Numbered from the stretch's first letter, positions 43,786 to 52,262 are shown. The stretch is 64,000 bases of DNA from Micromonospora lupini (GCF_026342015.1 NZ_JAPENL010000001.1:372001-436000), one strand, 5' to 3'. The notes: generated by a model not told the origin, from the sequence alone. A program made the numbers and translations.

Positions 43786-44808
43786 ATGACCGAATCGTCA
43801 TACCTGGCTGCGGCGAGTGACCTGTCGTCGGTGGGTACGCCCACGCTCTGGGCGCTGACCATCGCCGGCGTGATTCTCCTGCTGGTGCTGGACTTCCTGG
43901 TGACGCGCAAGCCGCACGAGGTGTCCATGCGGGAGGCGATCGGCTGGTCGGCGTTCTACGTCGCGCTGCCGCTGGCGTTCGGCGGTTGGGTCTGGTCCCG
44001 CTACGGCTCCGAGCAGGGCGTGCAGTACCTGACCGGTTACCTCGTGGAGAAGTCCCTCTCGGTCGACAACCTCTTCGTCTTCATGCTGCTGCTTGCCGCG
44101 TTCGCGGTGCCGGCCGTGCTCGCCCAGCGGGTGCTGCTCTACGGCATCGCCGGCGCGCTGGTGCTGCGGGCGGTCTTCATCGCCCTGGGCGCGGCGGCGT
44201 TGCAGACCCTCGACTTCGCGTTCCTGCTCTTCGCGATCATCCTCATCGCCACCGCGGTGAAGCTGCTGCGCGACGCCCTCGCCGGGCACCAGCAGGAGGT
44301 CGACATCAACAAGATGCGCTCGGTGAAGCTGCTGCGCAAGATCATGCCGGTGGTCGACGAGTACCACGGCGCGCGGATGACCGTGCGGCAGGGCGCGAAG
44401 CGGGCACTCACCCCGTTCGCCCTGGTGGTGGTGGCGGTGCTGGCCACCGACATCGTCTTCGCCGTCGACTCGGTGCCGGCCGTCTACGGCATCACCGAGG
44501 ACCCGTACCTCGTCTTCGCCACCAACGCGTTCGCCCTGCTCGGCCTGCGGGCGCTCTACTTCGTCCTGCACGCGGCGCTGAGCCGGCTGGTGCACCTCAG
44601 CTACGGCCTGGCGATCATCCTGGCGTTCATCGGCCTCAAACTGGGTCTGCACTGGGCCCACGGCATCTGGGCGAGCGTGCCGCAGATCCCCACCCTGGCC
44701 TCACTCGGCGTGATCATCGGCGTGCTGGTCGTGGTGACCCTGACCAGCCTGCGCGCCACCCGGGGGGACACACCCGAGCAGCGCGAGGTCGTCACGGAGC
44801 GGCACTGA
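43786..44808 (+). CDS. TerC/Alx-family membrane protein, probable Mn2+ exporter
   Basis: 340 residues with about eight or nine transmembrane helices. EKSLSVDNLFVFMLLLAAFA and VVAVLATDIVFAVDSVPAVY are the two conserved acidic TerC motifs, with FATNAFALLGLRALYFVLH between them and the end. Bacterial TerC proteins under yybP-ykoY riboswitches export manganese, in some cases to supply secreted metalloproteins. The riboswitch upstream strongly supports this role here. ATG at 43786 follows AGGAG by five bases. A hairpin terminator follows. Confidence 0.94.
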   Translation: MTESSYLAAASDLSSVGTPTLWALTIAGVILLLVLDFLVTRKPHEVSMREAIGWSAFYVALPLAFGGWVWSRYGSEQGVQYLTGYLVEKSLSVDNLFVFMLLLAAFAVPAVLAQRVLLYGIAGALVLRAVFIALGAAALQTLDFAFLLFAIILIATAVKLLRDALAGHQQEVDINKMRSVKLLRKIMPVVDEYHGARMTVRQGAKRALTPFALVVVAVLATDIVFAVDSVPAVYGITEDPYLVFATNAFALLGLRALYFVLHAALSRLVHLSYGLAIILAFIGLKLGLHWAHGIWASVPQIPTLASLGVIIGVLVVVTLTSLRATRGDTPEQREVVTERH

Positions 44809-44867
44809 CCGCGCCGCGCCGGGCCGACGAGGGGGTACGCGGGAAACCTCCCGCCCGGCCGGCGCGG
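44809..44867 (+). terminator. Interrupted-stem terminator after terC
   Basis: CCGCGCC and CCGGGC (44809-44824) pair with GCCCGG and GGCGCGG (44853-44867), separated by a small internal loop. It starts at the base after the terC stop and ends just before the leaderless promoter of the next gene. Confidence 0.55.
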
Positions 44868-44883
44868 GTGGTACGACTGTGCC

Positions 44884-45483
44884 ATGGGAATCGTGTCACC
44901 GGGCTTCTCGGGTCGGCCCCGAACGCAGGAGCCGGCGCTGCCACCCGGTCAGTACCTGACCGAGGACTTTCCGGTGCTGTCGGCCGGCCCGACACCCCGG
45001 GTCTCCCTGGACACCTGGGAGTTCGTCATCTCCGCCGAGAACGGCACCGAGTACCGGTGGTCGTGGCAGGAGCTGATGGCTCTCCCGCAGGAGACGCCGA
45101 TGGTCGACATCCACTGCGTCACCCACTGGTCGAAGCTCGGCACCACCTGGCAGGGCGTATCCCTGGACACCCTGCTCGACGGCGTGGACACCGGCGCGCA
45201 CTTCGCGCTCGCCCACTCGTACGGCGGATACACCACGAACCTTCCGCTTGACGACCTGCGCGGCGGCCGGGCCTGGGTGGCGCACACGTTCGACGGGGCG
45301 CCCCTGCCGGCCGAGCACGGCGGCCCGGCGCGGCTGCTGGTGCCGCACCTGTACTTCTGGAAGTCCGCCAAGTGGGTGCGCGGCATCCGGCTCAAGACGA
45401 TGGACGAGCCGGGTTTCTGGGAGACGGCCGGCTACCACGACTACGGCGACCCGTGGCGTGAGCAGCGGTACCAGGGTGACTGA
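44884..45483 (+). CDS. Sulfite oxidase-like molybdopterin oxidoreductase
   Basis: 199 residues, the YedY/MsrP-like single-domain form. The molybdenum-ligand cysteine is Cys78 in VDIHCVTHWSKLGTTWQGV, and GGYTTNLPLDDL plus HLYFWKSAKWVRGIRL are the cofactor-binding blocks. No Tat signal is seen, so it should act in the cytoplasm. The ATG follows TACGAC by six bases (leaderless). The next gene, an FAD reductase, overlaps its end by eight bases and is the likely electron partner. Confidence 0.92.
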   Translation: MGIVSPGFSGRPRTQEPALPPGQYLTEDFPVLSAGPTPRVSLDTWEFVISAENGTEYRWSWQELMALPQETPMVDIHCVTHWSKLGTTWQGVSLDTLLDGVDTGAHFALAHSYGGYTTNLPLDDLRGGRAWVAHTFDGAPLPAEHGGPARLLVPHLYFWKSAKWVRGIRLKTMDEPGFWETAGYHDYGDPWREQRYQGD

Positions 45484-46255
45484 GCGGGCCGTGGCGACGG
45501 GCACCCCGGCCCGCGCGCCGATCAAGTGGCAGGTGGCACGGCTGGTGGAGCGCCGGGTGGAGACGGCAACCGCGCAGACGCTGGTCCTGGAGGTGCCGGA
45601 CTGGCCGGGGCACCTGCCCGGGCAGCACGTCGACGTGCGGTTGACCGCTCCGGACGGCTACCAGGCCGCCCGGTCGTACTCGATCGCCGGACCGGCCGTG
45701 GACGGCCCCGGCGGCCCGCGCATCGAGGTGACAGTCCAGCGGGTGCCCGACGGCGAGGTGTCCCCGTACCTCATCGATGTCTTCGGTGCCGGCGACCCGG
45801 TGGAGGTCCGCGGACCGCTCGGCGGCTGGTTCATCTGGCGGTCGGAGGACACCGCGCCGGTGCAGCTGGTCGCGGGTGGCTCCGGCATCGTGCCGCTGAT
45901 GGCGATGATCCGGGCGCGGCGGGCGGTCGGCAGCAAGGTGCCGTTCCGGCTGATCTACTCGGTGCGCACGGCGCAGGACGTGATCTACGCCGACGAGCTG
46001 CGCCGCCGGGGCCGCGACGACTTCGGCCTCGATGTGGCGTACGTGTACACCCGCGAGGCCCCCGACGGCTGGCGCGGCGAGCCGCACCGGGTCGGGCTGG
46101 CCGACGTGAACACCCATGGCTGGCCGCCGGACCTGGAACCGCTCACCTACGTGTGCGGCCCCACCGGGTTCGTGGAGGCCGTGGCCGATCTGCTGGTGGG
46201 CCTGGGCCACGCGTCGCGGCGGATCAGGACCGAACGCTTCGGCCCCACCGGCTGA
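45476..46255 (+). CDS. FAD/NAD(P)-binding oxidoreductase, ferredoxin-reductase type
   Basis: 259 residues. The FAD-binding barrel has RSYSIAGP (about 62-69), and the NAD(P) domain has LVAGGSGIVPLMAMIR and YVCGPTGFVEAVADLL. No [2Fe-2S] domain is present, so it is a bare flavin reductase. The GTG at 45476 lies inside the molybdoenzyme gene, implying translational coupling and a joint electron-transfer role. DUF6510 follows 77 bases later. Confidence 0.92.
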   Translation: MTERAVATGTPARAPIKWQVARLVERRVETATAQTLVLEVPDWPGHLPGQHVDVRLTAPDGYQAARSYSIAGPAVDGPGGPRIEVTVQRVPDGEVSPYLIDVFGAGDPVEVRGPLGGWFIWRSEDTAPVQLVAGGSGIVPLMAMIRARRAVGSKVPFRLIYSVRTAQDVIYADELRRRGRDDFGLDVAYVYTREAPDGWRGEPHRVGLADVNTHGWPPDLEPLTYVCGPTGFVEAVADLLVGLGHASRRIRTERFGPTG

Positions 46256-46332
46256 GCGCCCTGGCGGCCTGCCCGCCGCCTGTCCCGTCCGCCGTCTGTC
46301 CCGCCCGCCGACCGCAACGTCGAGGAGACCCG

Positions 46333-46626
46333 ATGACCGAGATGTCGTACCTGGACGGCAACATGCTCGACGGCCCGATGCGCGAGCTGTTCACCGTCGA
46401 CCTCAGCACCGCGATGGGCCGCTGCGAGAACTGCGGGATGACCGGCTCGATGGCCAGCCTGCACGTCTACTCGCACGCACCGGGCCTGGTCGCGCGCTGC
46501 CCGTCCTGCGAGTCGGTGATGGTGCGGCTGGTCCGCGCGCCGGACCGGGCCTGGCTGGACATGCGCGGCGTCACCTACCTCCAGGTGCCGATGCCGATGG
46601 AGCAGACGCTTCCCGAGCCGCTCTGA
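46333..46626 (+). CDS. DUF6510 zinc-ribbon protein
   Basis: 97 residues. Two CxxC pairs (GRCENCGMTG and ARCPSCESV) form a zinc ribbon (about 33-60), flanked by SYLDGNMLDGPMRELFTVD and LDMRGVTYLQVPMP, which matches DUF6510. Function unknown. It follows a molybdoenzyme and flavin reductase in the same direction, so a role in that redox system is a reasonable guess. GAGGAG precedes the ATG at 46333. Confidence 0.88.
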   Translation: MTEMSYLDGNMLDGPMRELFTVDLSTAMGRCENCGMTGSMASLHVYSHAPGLVARCPSCESVMVRLVRAPDRAWLDMRGVTYLQVPMPMEQTLPEPL

Positions 46627-46667
46627 CCGCTCGCTCGGTGCTCGCGCCGCTGCGACAGACTGGCCGG

Positions 46668-46934
46668 ATGAGCACCGGTCGCTGGCAGGGCGTACCACTG
46701 CGGGTCCGGCTGGTCGTGTCGGCGGCCGTGCTGGTCTTTGCCTACGGCGCCGTCGTGCACGTCCTTCAGTTGCTGGTCCCCGGGCTGCGCTCACCCCGTG
46801 GCTGGCCCGGTGGTACGCCCGCTGAGCCGGTGCGACGGACTCCCGCGCGCCGCTACGGCGTGTCCCGATCCGCCTCGGCGCGGACGGCGCGGACGGCGTC
46901 CACCACGGCGGCGGGCTGTTCCTTGTGGATGTAG
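46668..46934 (+). pseudogene. Truncated membrane-protein gene
   Basis: The open frame starts with STGRWQGVPLRVRLVVSAAV and VFAYGAVVHVLQLLVPGLRS, a good first transmembrane helix, but after about 50 codons it becomes Arg/Ala/Thr-rich sequence running antisense into the 3' end of the alpha/beta hydrolase gene. The N-terminal 45 residues therefore look like the stump of a multi-helix membrane protein whose remainder was lost. No Shine-Dalgarno sequence is present. Alternatively it is a very short single-helix protein. Confidence 0.45.
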
Positions 46935-47782
46935 TGGCCGCTGTCGGGCACCTCGCGGTGGACGCCGCGTGCGAAGAGCGCGGCGGTCCGCTCGGCGAGG
47001 TCGCGGGAGCGCTGTTGCAGCGCGGCGGGCTTGCCGCGGGTCGCCGTGAGGACTCTCATCGGCACGTCGGGGACCGCCGATACCGCGCGGGCGGCACGGA
47101 CCTCGCCGGTGCAGGCGTTGGCGAGGCGGTTCTCCGCGCGGATGGTCGCGACCTGCGCGTACGTGCCGTAGCTGGCCACGTACGCCGCCGTGACCACTGC
47201 CTGGGTCGTCGGGTCGTCGGTGCAGCGCCGTGCGAGTTCGCGGCCCACGTTCGCGGCGATCCGGTTGAAGAGCCCGATCGCCTTGAGCACGGGAAGGGCG
47301 CCGAGCACGAGACTCGACGAAACCCGCAGCGCCAGTGGCACCTGCGCCGTGGTGTCCTCGTGGAACGGGTCGACGAGGACCACGCCACGTGTGCGGTCGG
47401 GCCGGGCGAGGGCGGTCAGCTCGGCGAGCAGTCCGCCCCAGCTGTGACCGACCAGCACGGCGGGACCGACGTGGTCGAGCAGCGCCACCAGGTCGCGTAC
47501 CTGAGAGTCCAGTGTCAGCCGCGAGACGGGGTCGCTGGCACCCAGGCCGGCGCGGTCGTAGGCGATGACGCGGGACGTCTCGGCAAGCGTGGGCAGGACG
47601 ACGGCCCAGTCCAGCGCCACTTCGCCGGCCCCCGAGATCAGGACGACGGCTGGCTCGGCCCCGCCGGCCTCCACCCACCGCAATCGCCGGCCCGACTCAC
47701 GGGTCAGCTGGTGTCGGACGACGCCATCCGGCACCAGGCGTGACAGGGCGGTGACGACCGGATCCTGCGCCCCCGTGTCCAC
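46853..47782 (-). CDS. Alpha/beta hydrolase
   Basis: 309 residues. VVLISGAGEVALDW (oxyanion region), nucleophile elbow GHSWGG, acid in VLVDPF or TATRGKP vicinity and His in PDSGHYIHKEQP outline a complete cytoplasmic alpha/beta hydrolase fold. Substrate unknown. GTG start with GAGGAGG just upstream. Its 3' end abuts the truncated membrane gene. A second, unrelated alpha/beta hydrolase with a lipoprotein signal lies divergently at 48057-49004. Confidence 0.92.
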   Translation of the reverse strand: MDTGAQDPVVTALSRLVPDGVVRHQLTRESGRRLRWVEAGGAEPAVVLISGAGEVALDWAVVLPTLAETSRVIAYDRAGLGASDPVSRLTLDSQVRDLVALLDHVGPAVLVGHSWGGLLAELTALARPDRTRGVVLVDPFHEDTTAQVPLALRVSSSLVLGALPVLKAIGLFNRIAANVGRELARRCTDDPTTQAVVTAAYVASYGTYAQVATIRAENRLANACTGEVRAARAVSAVPDVPMRVLTATRGKPAALQQRSRDLAERTAALFARGVHREVPDSGHYIHKEQPAAVVDAVRAVRAEADRDTP

Positions 47783-47880
47783 CAGACCTCCTCGTCGCCG
47801 TCCCCGTTGGTCTACGTCAGGCTCTGGACACTACAAACCCGCCACAACGTCGGCGGTCCCGCTGCGGGTGACCCGCCGGG

Positions 47881-47985
47881 TCAGTCCGGGGCGATGAGCG
47901 GTCGCCGGTACAGGGTCCAGCCGACGAACCGCGCGAACAGCGCCTGCGGGGCGGGCGCCTCGTCGGGGTTGAGCCGGCGAGGGTA
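47881..47985 (-). pseudogene. C-terminal fragment of an unidentified protein
   Basis: In the frame ending at the TGA of 47881-47883 the sequence reads RRLNPDEAPAPQALFARFVG, then WTLYRRPLIAPD and stop. This has the look of a real protein C-terminus, with GC-biased third positions, but no start codon or upstream coding sequence fits: at about 47985 it meets lower-GC DNA that holds the promoter region of the lipoprotein hydrolase. I cannot name the family. Confidence 0.5.
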
Positions 47986-47992
47986 GGGGTAA

Positions 47993-48011
47993 CTCCCAAC
48001 CCGATTGGGAG
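47993..48011. promoter_or_regulatory. Perfect 7-5-7 inverted repeat before lipoprotein hydrolase
   Basis: CTCCCAA (47993-47999) and TTGGGAG (48005-48011) flank CCCGA, 46 bases before the hydrolase ATG. Position and symmetry suit an operator, possibly of the NarL-type regulator encoded downstream. Confidence 0.45.
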
Positions 48012-48056
48012 GTGGCAGGATCGAGCAAGATCTAGAAACCGTGGAAGCTCATTTCC

Positions 48057-49004
48057 ATGACCACGCAGAAGATCTCCCGGTTCCATCGGGCAGCCCTGGC
48101 GCTCGTCCTTCCCGTCGCCGTGATAGCGGCAGCCGCGGGGTGTGATGACTCGGCGGCGCCGAAGGCCGCGCCCGCGGCCAGTTCGGCAGCCGCGGTTCCC
48201 TCGACCTCGACAAGCGCGGCCGGCCCGGCACGTGCGGCCCCCGCAGCGGGCTTGCACATGATCGCCAACAACGGGCATCAGCTTGCCTTCCACGTCACGC
48301 CCGGAAGTTCTCCCACCATCGTGCTGGACGCCGGCGGTGGCGAGGACTCCTCGTACTGGGATGCGCTGGTGCCGCAGCTGTCGCAGGCCACCGGATCGCA
48401 GATCATCACCTACGACCGGGCCGGTCTGGGCGCCAGCGAGGAGGTGAAGGGCCCATGGGACCCCGAGGCCGCCGCCTCCGACCTGCAGGCCGGTCTGCGT
48501 GAACTCGGCGTCACCCAGAACGTGGTCCTCGCGGGCCACTCGCAGGCAGGAGAGGTGGCCCACTACTTCGTCCTCGCGAACCCCGGCGTTGTCTCCGGGG
48601 CGGTGCTCATCGATGCCAACGTGCCGCAGTTCTTCACCGACACCCAGACCCAACGCCTCGTGGCGCTAACCGCGCCGCAGATCGAATCGCTCAAGAAGGC
48701 GCCGTCGACGAAGGCGAACCGCCAGCTCATCGCCACGGCCGACAACTTCGGTCCCACGCACCAGGCGTACCACAAGGTTTCCTGGCCCGACGGCGTTCCC
48801 GTCATCTATATCGTGTCGGAGAAGACGCCCTTCGATGGATCTCCGCAGGACGCTCAGGCCTGGCGCGACGCGGGGGCGGCGTTCACCAAGGCGGGGCCCG
48901 ACCGCACACTCGTCATCGCCGAGGGAAGCTCGCACGACGTTCCCCAGGACGCGCCCGCCCTGGTGCTCAAGGAAATCGAACAGATGACCGCCACCGTCAA
49001 GTGA
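48057..49004 (+). CDS. Lipoprotein alpha/beta hydrolase
   Basis: 315 residues. A lipoprotein signal (FHRAALALVLPVAVIAAAAG then Cys) and an Ala/Ser/Pro linker tether an alpha/beta hydrolase: VLDAGGGEDSSYWDALVPQL, nucleophile elbow AGHSQAGE, and His in IAEGSSHDVPQD. It should act on the outer face of the membrane. Third-position GC looks lower than in neighbours. ATG at 48057, with GGAAG nine bases upstream. A histidine kinase and response regulator follow in the same direction, possibly controlling it. Confidence 0.9.
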   Translation: MTTQKISRFHRAALALVLPVAVIAAAAGCDDSAAPKAAPAASSAAAVPSTSTSAAGPARAAPAAGLHMIANNGHQLAFHVTPGSSPTIVLDAGGGEDSSYWDALVPQLSQATGSQIITYDRAGLGASEEVKGPWDPEAAASDLQAGLRELGVTQNVVLAGHSQAGEVAHYFVLANPGVVSGAVLIDANVPQFFTDTQTQRLVALTAPQIESLKKAPSTKANRQLIATADNFGPTHQAYHKVSWPDGVPVIYIVSEKTPFDGSPQDAQAWRDAGAAFTKAGPDRTLVIAEGSSHDVPQDAPALVLKEIEQMTATVK

Positions 49005-49284
49005 AGGCCATCGGGCCGACGGCTGACAGGACCGGCGAGCCTGGTTGACAGTGGTCGAGATTCGGGGAGCGGGCCGGAACTGCTTACGCGATGGGTAGCG
49101 TGTGTGCGGGTGTCGATCGATCGAGCCGTCGATCGGCGATGCGAGCCTCCGTGGACCACGGACGGACACCATGGTCGCTGGATCCCACGCGACGTGAGGA
49201 CACCGACCGTGGGGACGTGCGGATCGCCGGCCAACATGAATCACCAGGCCGGCGGTTCGGCACGATGCGCACTGATGGAGTGAG
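49005..49284 (+). promoter_or_regulatory. Upstream region of the two-component system
   Basis: 280 bases. CGATCGA (49114-49120) and TCGATCG (49129-49135) form an inverted repeat that may be an operator; TAGCGT (49096-49101) just before it is a plausible -10. GGAG lies four bases before the histidine kinase ATG. No open frame of note. Confidence 0.35.
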
Positions 49285-50643
49285 ATGACCGATAACAGCG
49301 GAATCGCCATGTCCGGCGGCTCCTCGCCCTCGCGGGAGGGCTCCGGGCCGGGTCGCGTCGCTCGCAGTGGTCCGATGACGCGCTCCGCGCTGGCCCAGCG
49401 GATGAGCCTGTTGGGCTGGTCACTGGTGCTGCTGCCGGGCGCGGTCCTGGGTGCCGTGCTGGCCACACTCTGGATCACCTCGATATCGATCGCCGCGCTT
49501 GGCGCCGGAATCCCACTGACCCTGCTCGCGACCGTACTGGTGCGCTGGTTTGCCGACCTGCATCGCCAGTGGGCCGCCGCCCGGCTCGGCGAGCCGGTGC
49601 CCGCCCGGCCCTATCAGCCGACGCCGGACGCCGGGTGGCCGGTGCGGCTCTGGACGATCCTGCGCGACCCGGCGACGTGGCGGGACTGGATCTGGTTGGT
49701 GGTCAACTCGATCACCATCTGGTTGAGTTGCGGACTGTCGCTGCTGTTCTTCGTCTGCGGAGTCGTATACCTGACCTATCCGCTCATCTATCAGCTGACG
49801 CCATCTCAGGTATTCCGCACCCCGATGGGGGAGGGCTTCCGGCTGCACAGCGTCGCGCAGTCGTTCGGGCTGGTACCGCTCGGTCCGGTTTTCCTTCTGC
49901 TCTGGTACGTCACTGCGGTGCGCCTCGCGAACCTCAACGCTCGGGTGATCCGCGCTCTGCTCGGCCCCACCGAACAGGCGCGCCTGCGGGCCCGTGTCCG
50001 ACAGTTGGCGACCTCGCGAGCTGAGACCGTCGACACCCAGGCCGGTGAACTACGCCGAATCGAACGCGACCTGCACGACGGCGCGCAGGCCCGGCTGGTG
50101 TCGCTGGGTATGAGCCTGGGCTTGGCCGAACAGTTACTGCCCAACGATCCGCAGGCCGTCAAGCAGTTGCTGGCCGAGGCCCGCGAGTCGACCTCCAGCG
50201 CCCTCACCGAGCTGCGCGACCTGGTGCGAGGCATCCATCCGCCGGTATTGGCCGACCGTGGCCTGGACGGCGCACTCAACGCCTTGGCCCTGGTCAATCC
50301 GATCCCGGTCACGGTGGTGACCCGCCTACCCGGACGGCTGCCGGCCCCGATCGAGTCCGCGGCCTACTTTGCCGTCGCCGAGGCATTGTCGAACGCCATC
50401 AAGCACGCCCAGGCCCAGCAGATCCGGATCACCGTGGAGTTCGCACCCCACCACCGGGGCGGCGCTGCCGGGGAACTGACGATGCTGGTGTCCGACGACG
50501 GCCGTGGGGGTGCTTCGATCGATTCCGGCACGGGCCTGCGTGGCATCGTCCGTCGCCTGGCGGCCTTCGACGGCACGCTGACCGTTGACAGCCCGCCGGG
50601 CGGACCTACCGAGGTGAGGATGTCGCTGCCGTGCGTATCGTGA
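49285..50643 (+). CDS. Sensor histidine kinase, NarL/LiaS type (HisKA_3)
   Basis: 452 residues. Two pairs of transmembrane helices (about 42-90 and 136-212) form the sensor; dimerisation and phosphoacceptor motif ERDLHDGAQARLVSLGM places the phosphohistidine at His264; the HATPase_c domain has AVAEALSNAIKHA (N box), VSDDGRGG and GTGLRGIVRRL. The small extracytoplasmic loops suggest membrane sensing, as in LiaS-type envelope-stress kinases. The response-regulator gene overlaps its 3' end by 13 bases. Confidence 0.94.
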   Translation: MTDNSGIAMSGGSSPSREGSGPGRVARSGPMTRSALAQRMSLLGWSLVLLPGAVLGAVLATLWITSISIAALGAGIPLTLLATVLVRWFADLHRQWAAARLGEPVPARPYQPTPDAGWPVRLWTILRDPATWRDWIWLVVNSITIWLSCGLSLLFFVCGVVYLTYPLIYQLTPSQVFRTPMGEGFRLHSVAQSFGLVPLGPVFLLLWYVTAVRLANLNARVIRALLGPTEQARLRARVRQLATSRAETVDTQAGELRRIERDLHDGAQARLVSLGMSLGLAEQLLPNDPQAVKQLLAEARESTSSALTELRDLVRGIHPPVLADRGLDGALNALALVNPIPVTVVTRLPGRLPAPIESAAYFAVAEALSNAIKHAQAQQIRITVEFAPHHRGGAAGELTMLVSDDGRGGASIDSGTGLRGIVRRLAAFDGTLTVDSPPGGPTEVRMSLPCVS

Positions 50644-51275
50644 TAGCCGAGGACCTCGCCCTGCTCCGCGAGGGCCTGATCAGGATCCTGCGGGCCAATT
50701 CATTCGAGGTCGTGGAAGCCGTTGACAACGGCCCCGCGCTGATCCGGTCGCTGACGACGCACCGCCCCGACGTCGCCATCGTCGACGTGCGGTTGCCGCC
50801 GACCTTCACCGACGAGGGGCTGCGTTCCGCGATCGAGGCCCGCCGCCAGATTCCAGGGCTGCCCATCATGGTGCTGTCGCAGTATGTCGAGCAGATCTAC
50901 GCCAGGGAACTGATGTCAGATCGCGCGGGCGCGGTCGGCTACCTGTTGAAGGACCGGGTTACGGACGTCGACCAATTCGTCGCCAGTGTCCGGCAGGTCG
51001 CTACCGGCAGCACCGTTATGGACCCTGATGTGGTGAGTGCGCTACTCACCCACCGCTCCGCCGACCCTAAGCTCCTGGAGCTGAGCCCACGCGAGCACGA
51101 GGTCCTCACCCTGATGGCCGAGGGCCGCTCGAACGCCGCGATCGCCGCCCGGATGTTCGTCACCGAGAAAACCGTCAGCAACCACAGCAACAACATCTTC
51201 ACCAAGCTTGGTCTCAAGCCCTCCGAGGACGACAACCGCCGCATCCTGGCGGTCCTCGCCTACCTGGAAGGCTGA
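50631..51275 (+). CDS. NarL/LuxR-family response regulator
   Basis: 214 residues. Receiver domain with phosphoacceptor Asp52 (VAIVDVRLPP), acidic pocket IAEDLA at 5-10 and conserved Lys in YLLKDR. C-terminal LuxR helix-turn-helix: LSPREHEVLTLMAEGRSNAA and TEKTVSNHSNNIFTKLGL. GTG start inside the kinase gene. Target promoters are unknown; the inverted repeats at 47993 and 49114 are candidates. Followed by a strong bidirectional terminator. Confidence 0.95.
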   Translation: MRIVIAEDLALLREGLIRILRANSFEVVEAVDNGPALIRSLTTHRPDVAIVDVRLPPTFTDEGLRSAIEARRQIPGLPIMVLSQYVEQIYARELMSDRAGAVGYLLKDRVTDVDQFVASVRQVATGSTVMDPDVVSALLTHRSADPKLLELSPREHEVLTLMAEGRSNAAIAARMFVTEKTVSNHSNNIFTKLGLKPSEDDNRRILAVLAYLEG

Positions 51276-51282
51276 GTCCTTG

Positions 51283-51354
51283 GCCTCTGCCCCCGGTGTT
51301 GTCGTCGCCCCGGCCGCCTGGCGTGCCTTCGTCACCTTCGCCGAGCGTCACTGA
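51283..51354 (+). pseudogene. C-terminal fragment resembling DUF397
   Basis: In one frame the bases read PGVVVAPAAWRAFVTFAERH and a stop, closely resembling the C-terminal strand-helix of DUF397 proteins (GVxxxxPAAWxAF). There is no start or N-terminal part; upstream is the response-regulator stop. It looks like a leftover of a gene cut when the two-component block arrived. Too short for certainty. Confidence 0.4.
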
Positions 51355-51359
51355 CCGAC

Positions 51360-51409
51360 CGGGGCCGCCGCGTCGACGCAACACGCGCTGCCTCGACGCG
51401 GCGGCCCCG
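51360..51409. terminator. Strong bidirectional terminator
   Basis: Perfect 16-base arms (51360-51375 and 51394-51409) with an 18-base loop, lying between the convergent response-regulator (or DUF397 remnant) and LLM-oxidoreductase genes. Confidence 0.8.
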
Positions 51410-51425
51410 ATCCGGTGTCCCGGAC

Positions 51426-52262
51426 TCAGCGCACGATCTCCGCCAGCAGGTCCACCTGCCGGGGGTCAGCGCCGTAGCAGTACAACACCAGTTCGTCCGC
51501 GCCGAACTCCCGGTACGCGGCGACGGTGTCGGCGATCTGCGCCGGGTCGCTCAACGGCTCACCCCAACCGGGCCGGCCGGTGAACGCGTAGTAGGCGGCG
51601 ATGGCGGCGCGCGCCTCGTCGATCGTGGCGGGCGAGCCGACCGCGACGTTCACCTGGCACACCAGGCGCGGCCGGCCCGGACGGCCCGCCGCCTCCCACC
51701 CCTCCTGGACGGTACGGACCAGGGGGCCGGCCCAGGTCAGGGGTGCTGCGCAAACGAACCCGTCGGCGTAGCGGCCGACGCGTCGCAGCGCCGGCGCGGC
51801 GAACCCTCCGATCAGCATCGGTGGCCCTCCGAGCGCGGTGGGGCGGGGCCCGATCGTCGTGCCGCGGTACGGCTGGCCCCGCCAGATCTCGCGCAGGGCG
51901 GCGAGTTGCTCGTCGAACAGCCGACCCCGCTGACCGATCGGGGTGCCGGCGGCGGCGTGGTCGTCGTCGCGACCGCCGACGCCGATACCGAGGACGAACC
52001 GGCCCGCGGACATGCGGTCGAGGGTGGCGACCTGCTTGGCCAGCAGGGCGGTCTCGCGCAGCGGGCCCAGCAGGACCTCCGTCTGAAGACGGATGCGCGT
52101 CGTGGCGCCGGCGAGGACCGCCAGGGCGGTCAACGGTTCGGGATTGTCGAACGTGAGGCGGTCCAGCAGAGCGAGGCTGTCGAAGCCGTGTGCTTCGGCG
52201 GCGGTGGCCCAGTCGAGCAGGCGGGCCGGTGCGCTGATGGGCAGGCCGAGGCCGATGTCCAT
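51426..52262 (-). CDS. LLM-class F420/FMN-dependent oxidoreductase
   Basis: 278 residues. MDIGLGLPISAPARLLDWAT, AAEAHGFDSLALLDRLTFDN, TTRIRLQTEVLLGPLRETAL and RMSAGRFVLGIGVGGRDDD are the conserved barrel strands of luciferase-like monooxygenases; in actinobacteria many use coenzyme F420. Substrate unknown. ATG at 52260-52262 with GGAG six bases upstream. Divergent from the VOC gene; the 280-base gap between them shows no clear regulatory element beyond a short CCGCG/CGCGG dyad near 52375-52395. Confidence 0.92.
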   Translation of the reverse strand: MDIGLGLPISAPARLLDWATAAEAHGFDSLALLDRLTFDNPEPLTALAVLAGATTRIRLQTEVLLGPLRETALLAKQVATLDRMSAGRFVLGIGVGGRDDDHAAAGTPIGQRGRLFDEQLAALREIWRGQPYRGTTIGPRPTALGGPPMLIGGFAAPALRRVGRYADGFVCAAPLTWAGPLVRTVQEGWEAAGRPGRPRLVCQVNVAVGSPATIDEARAAIAAYYAFTGRPGWGEPLSDPAQIADTVAAYREFGADELVLYCYGADPRQVDLLAEIVR

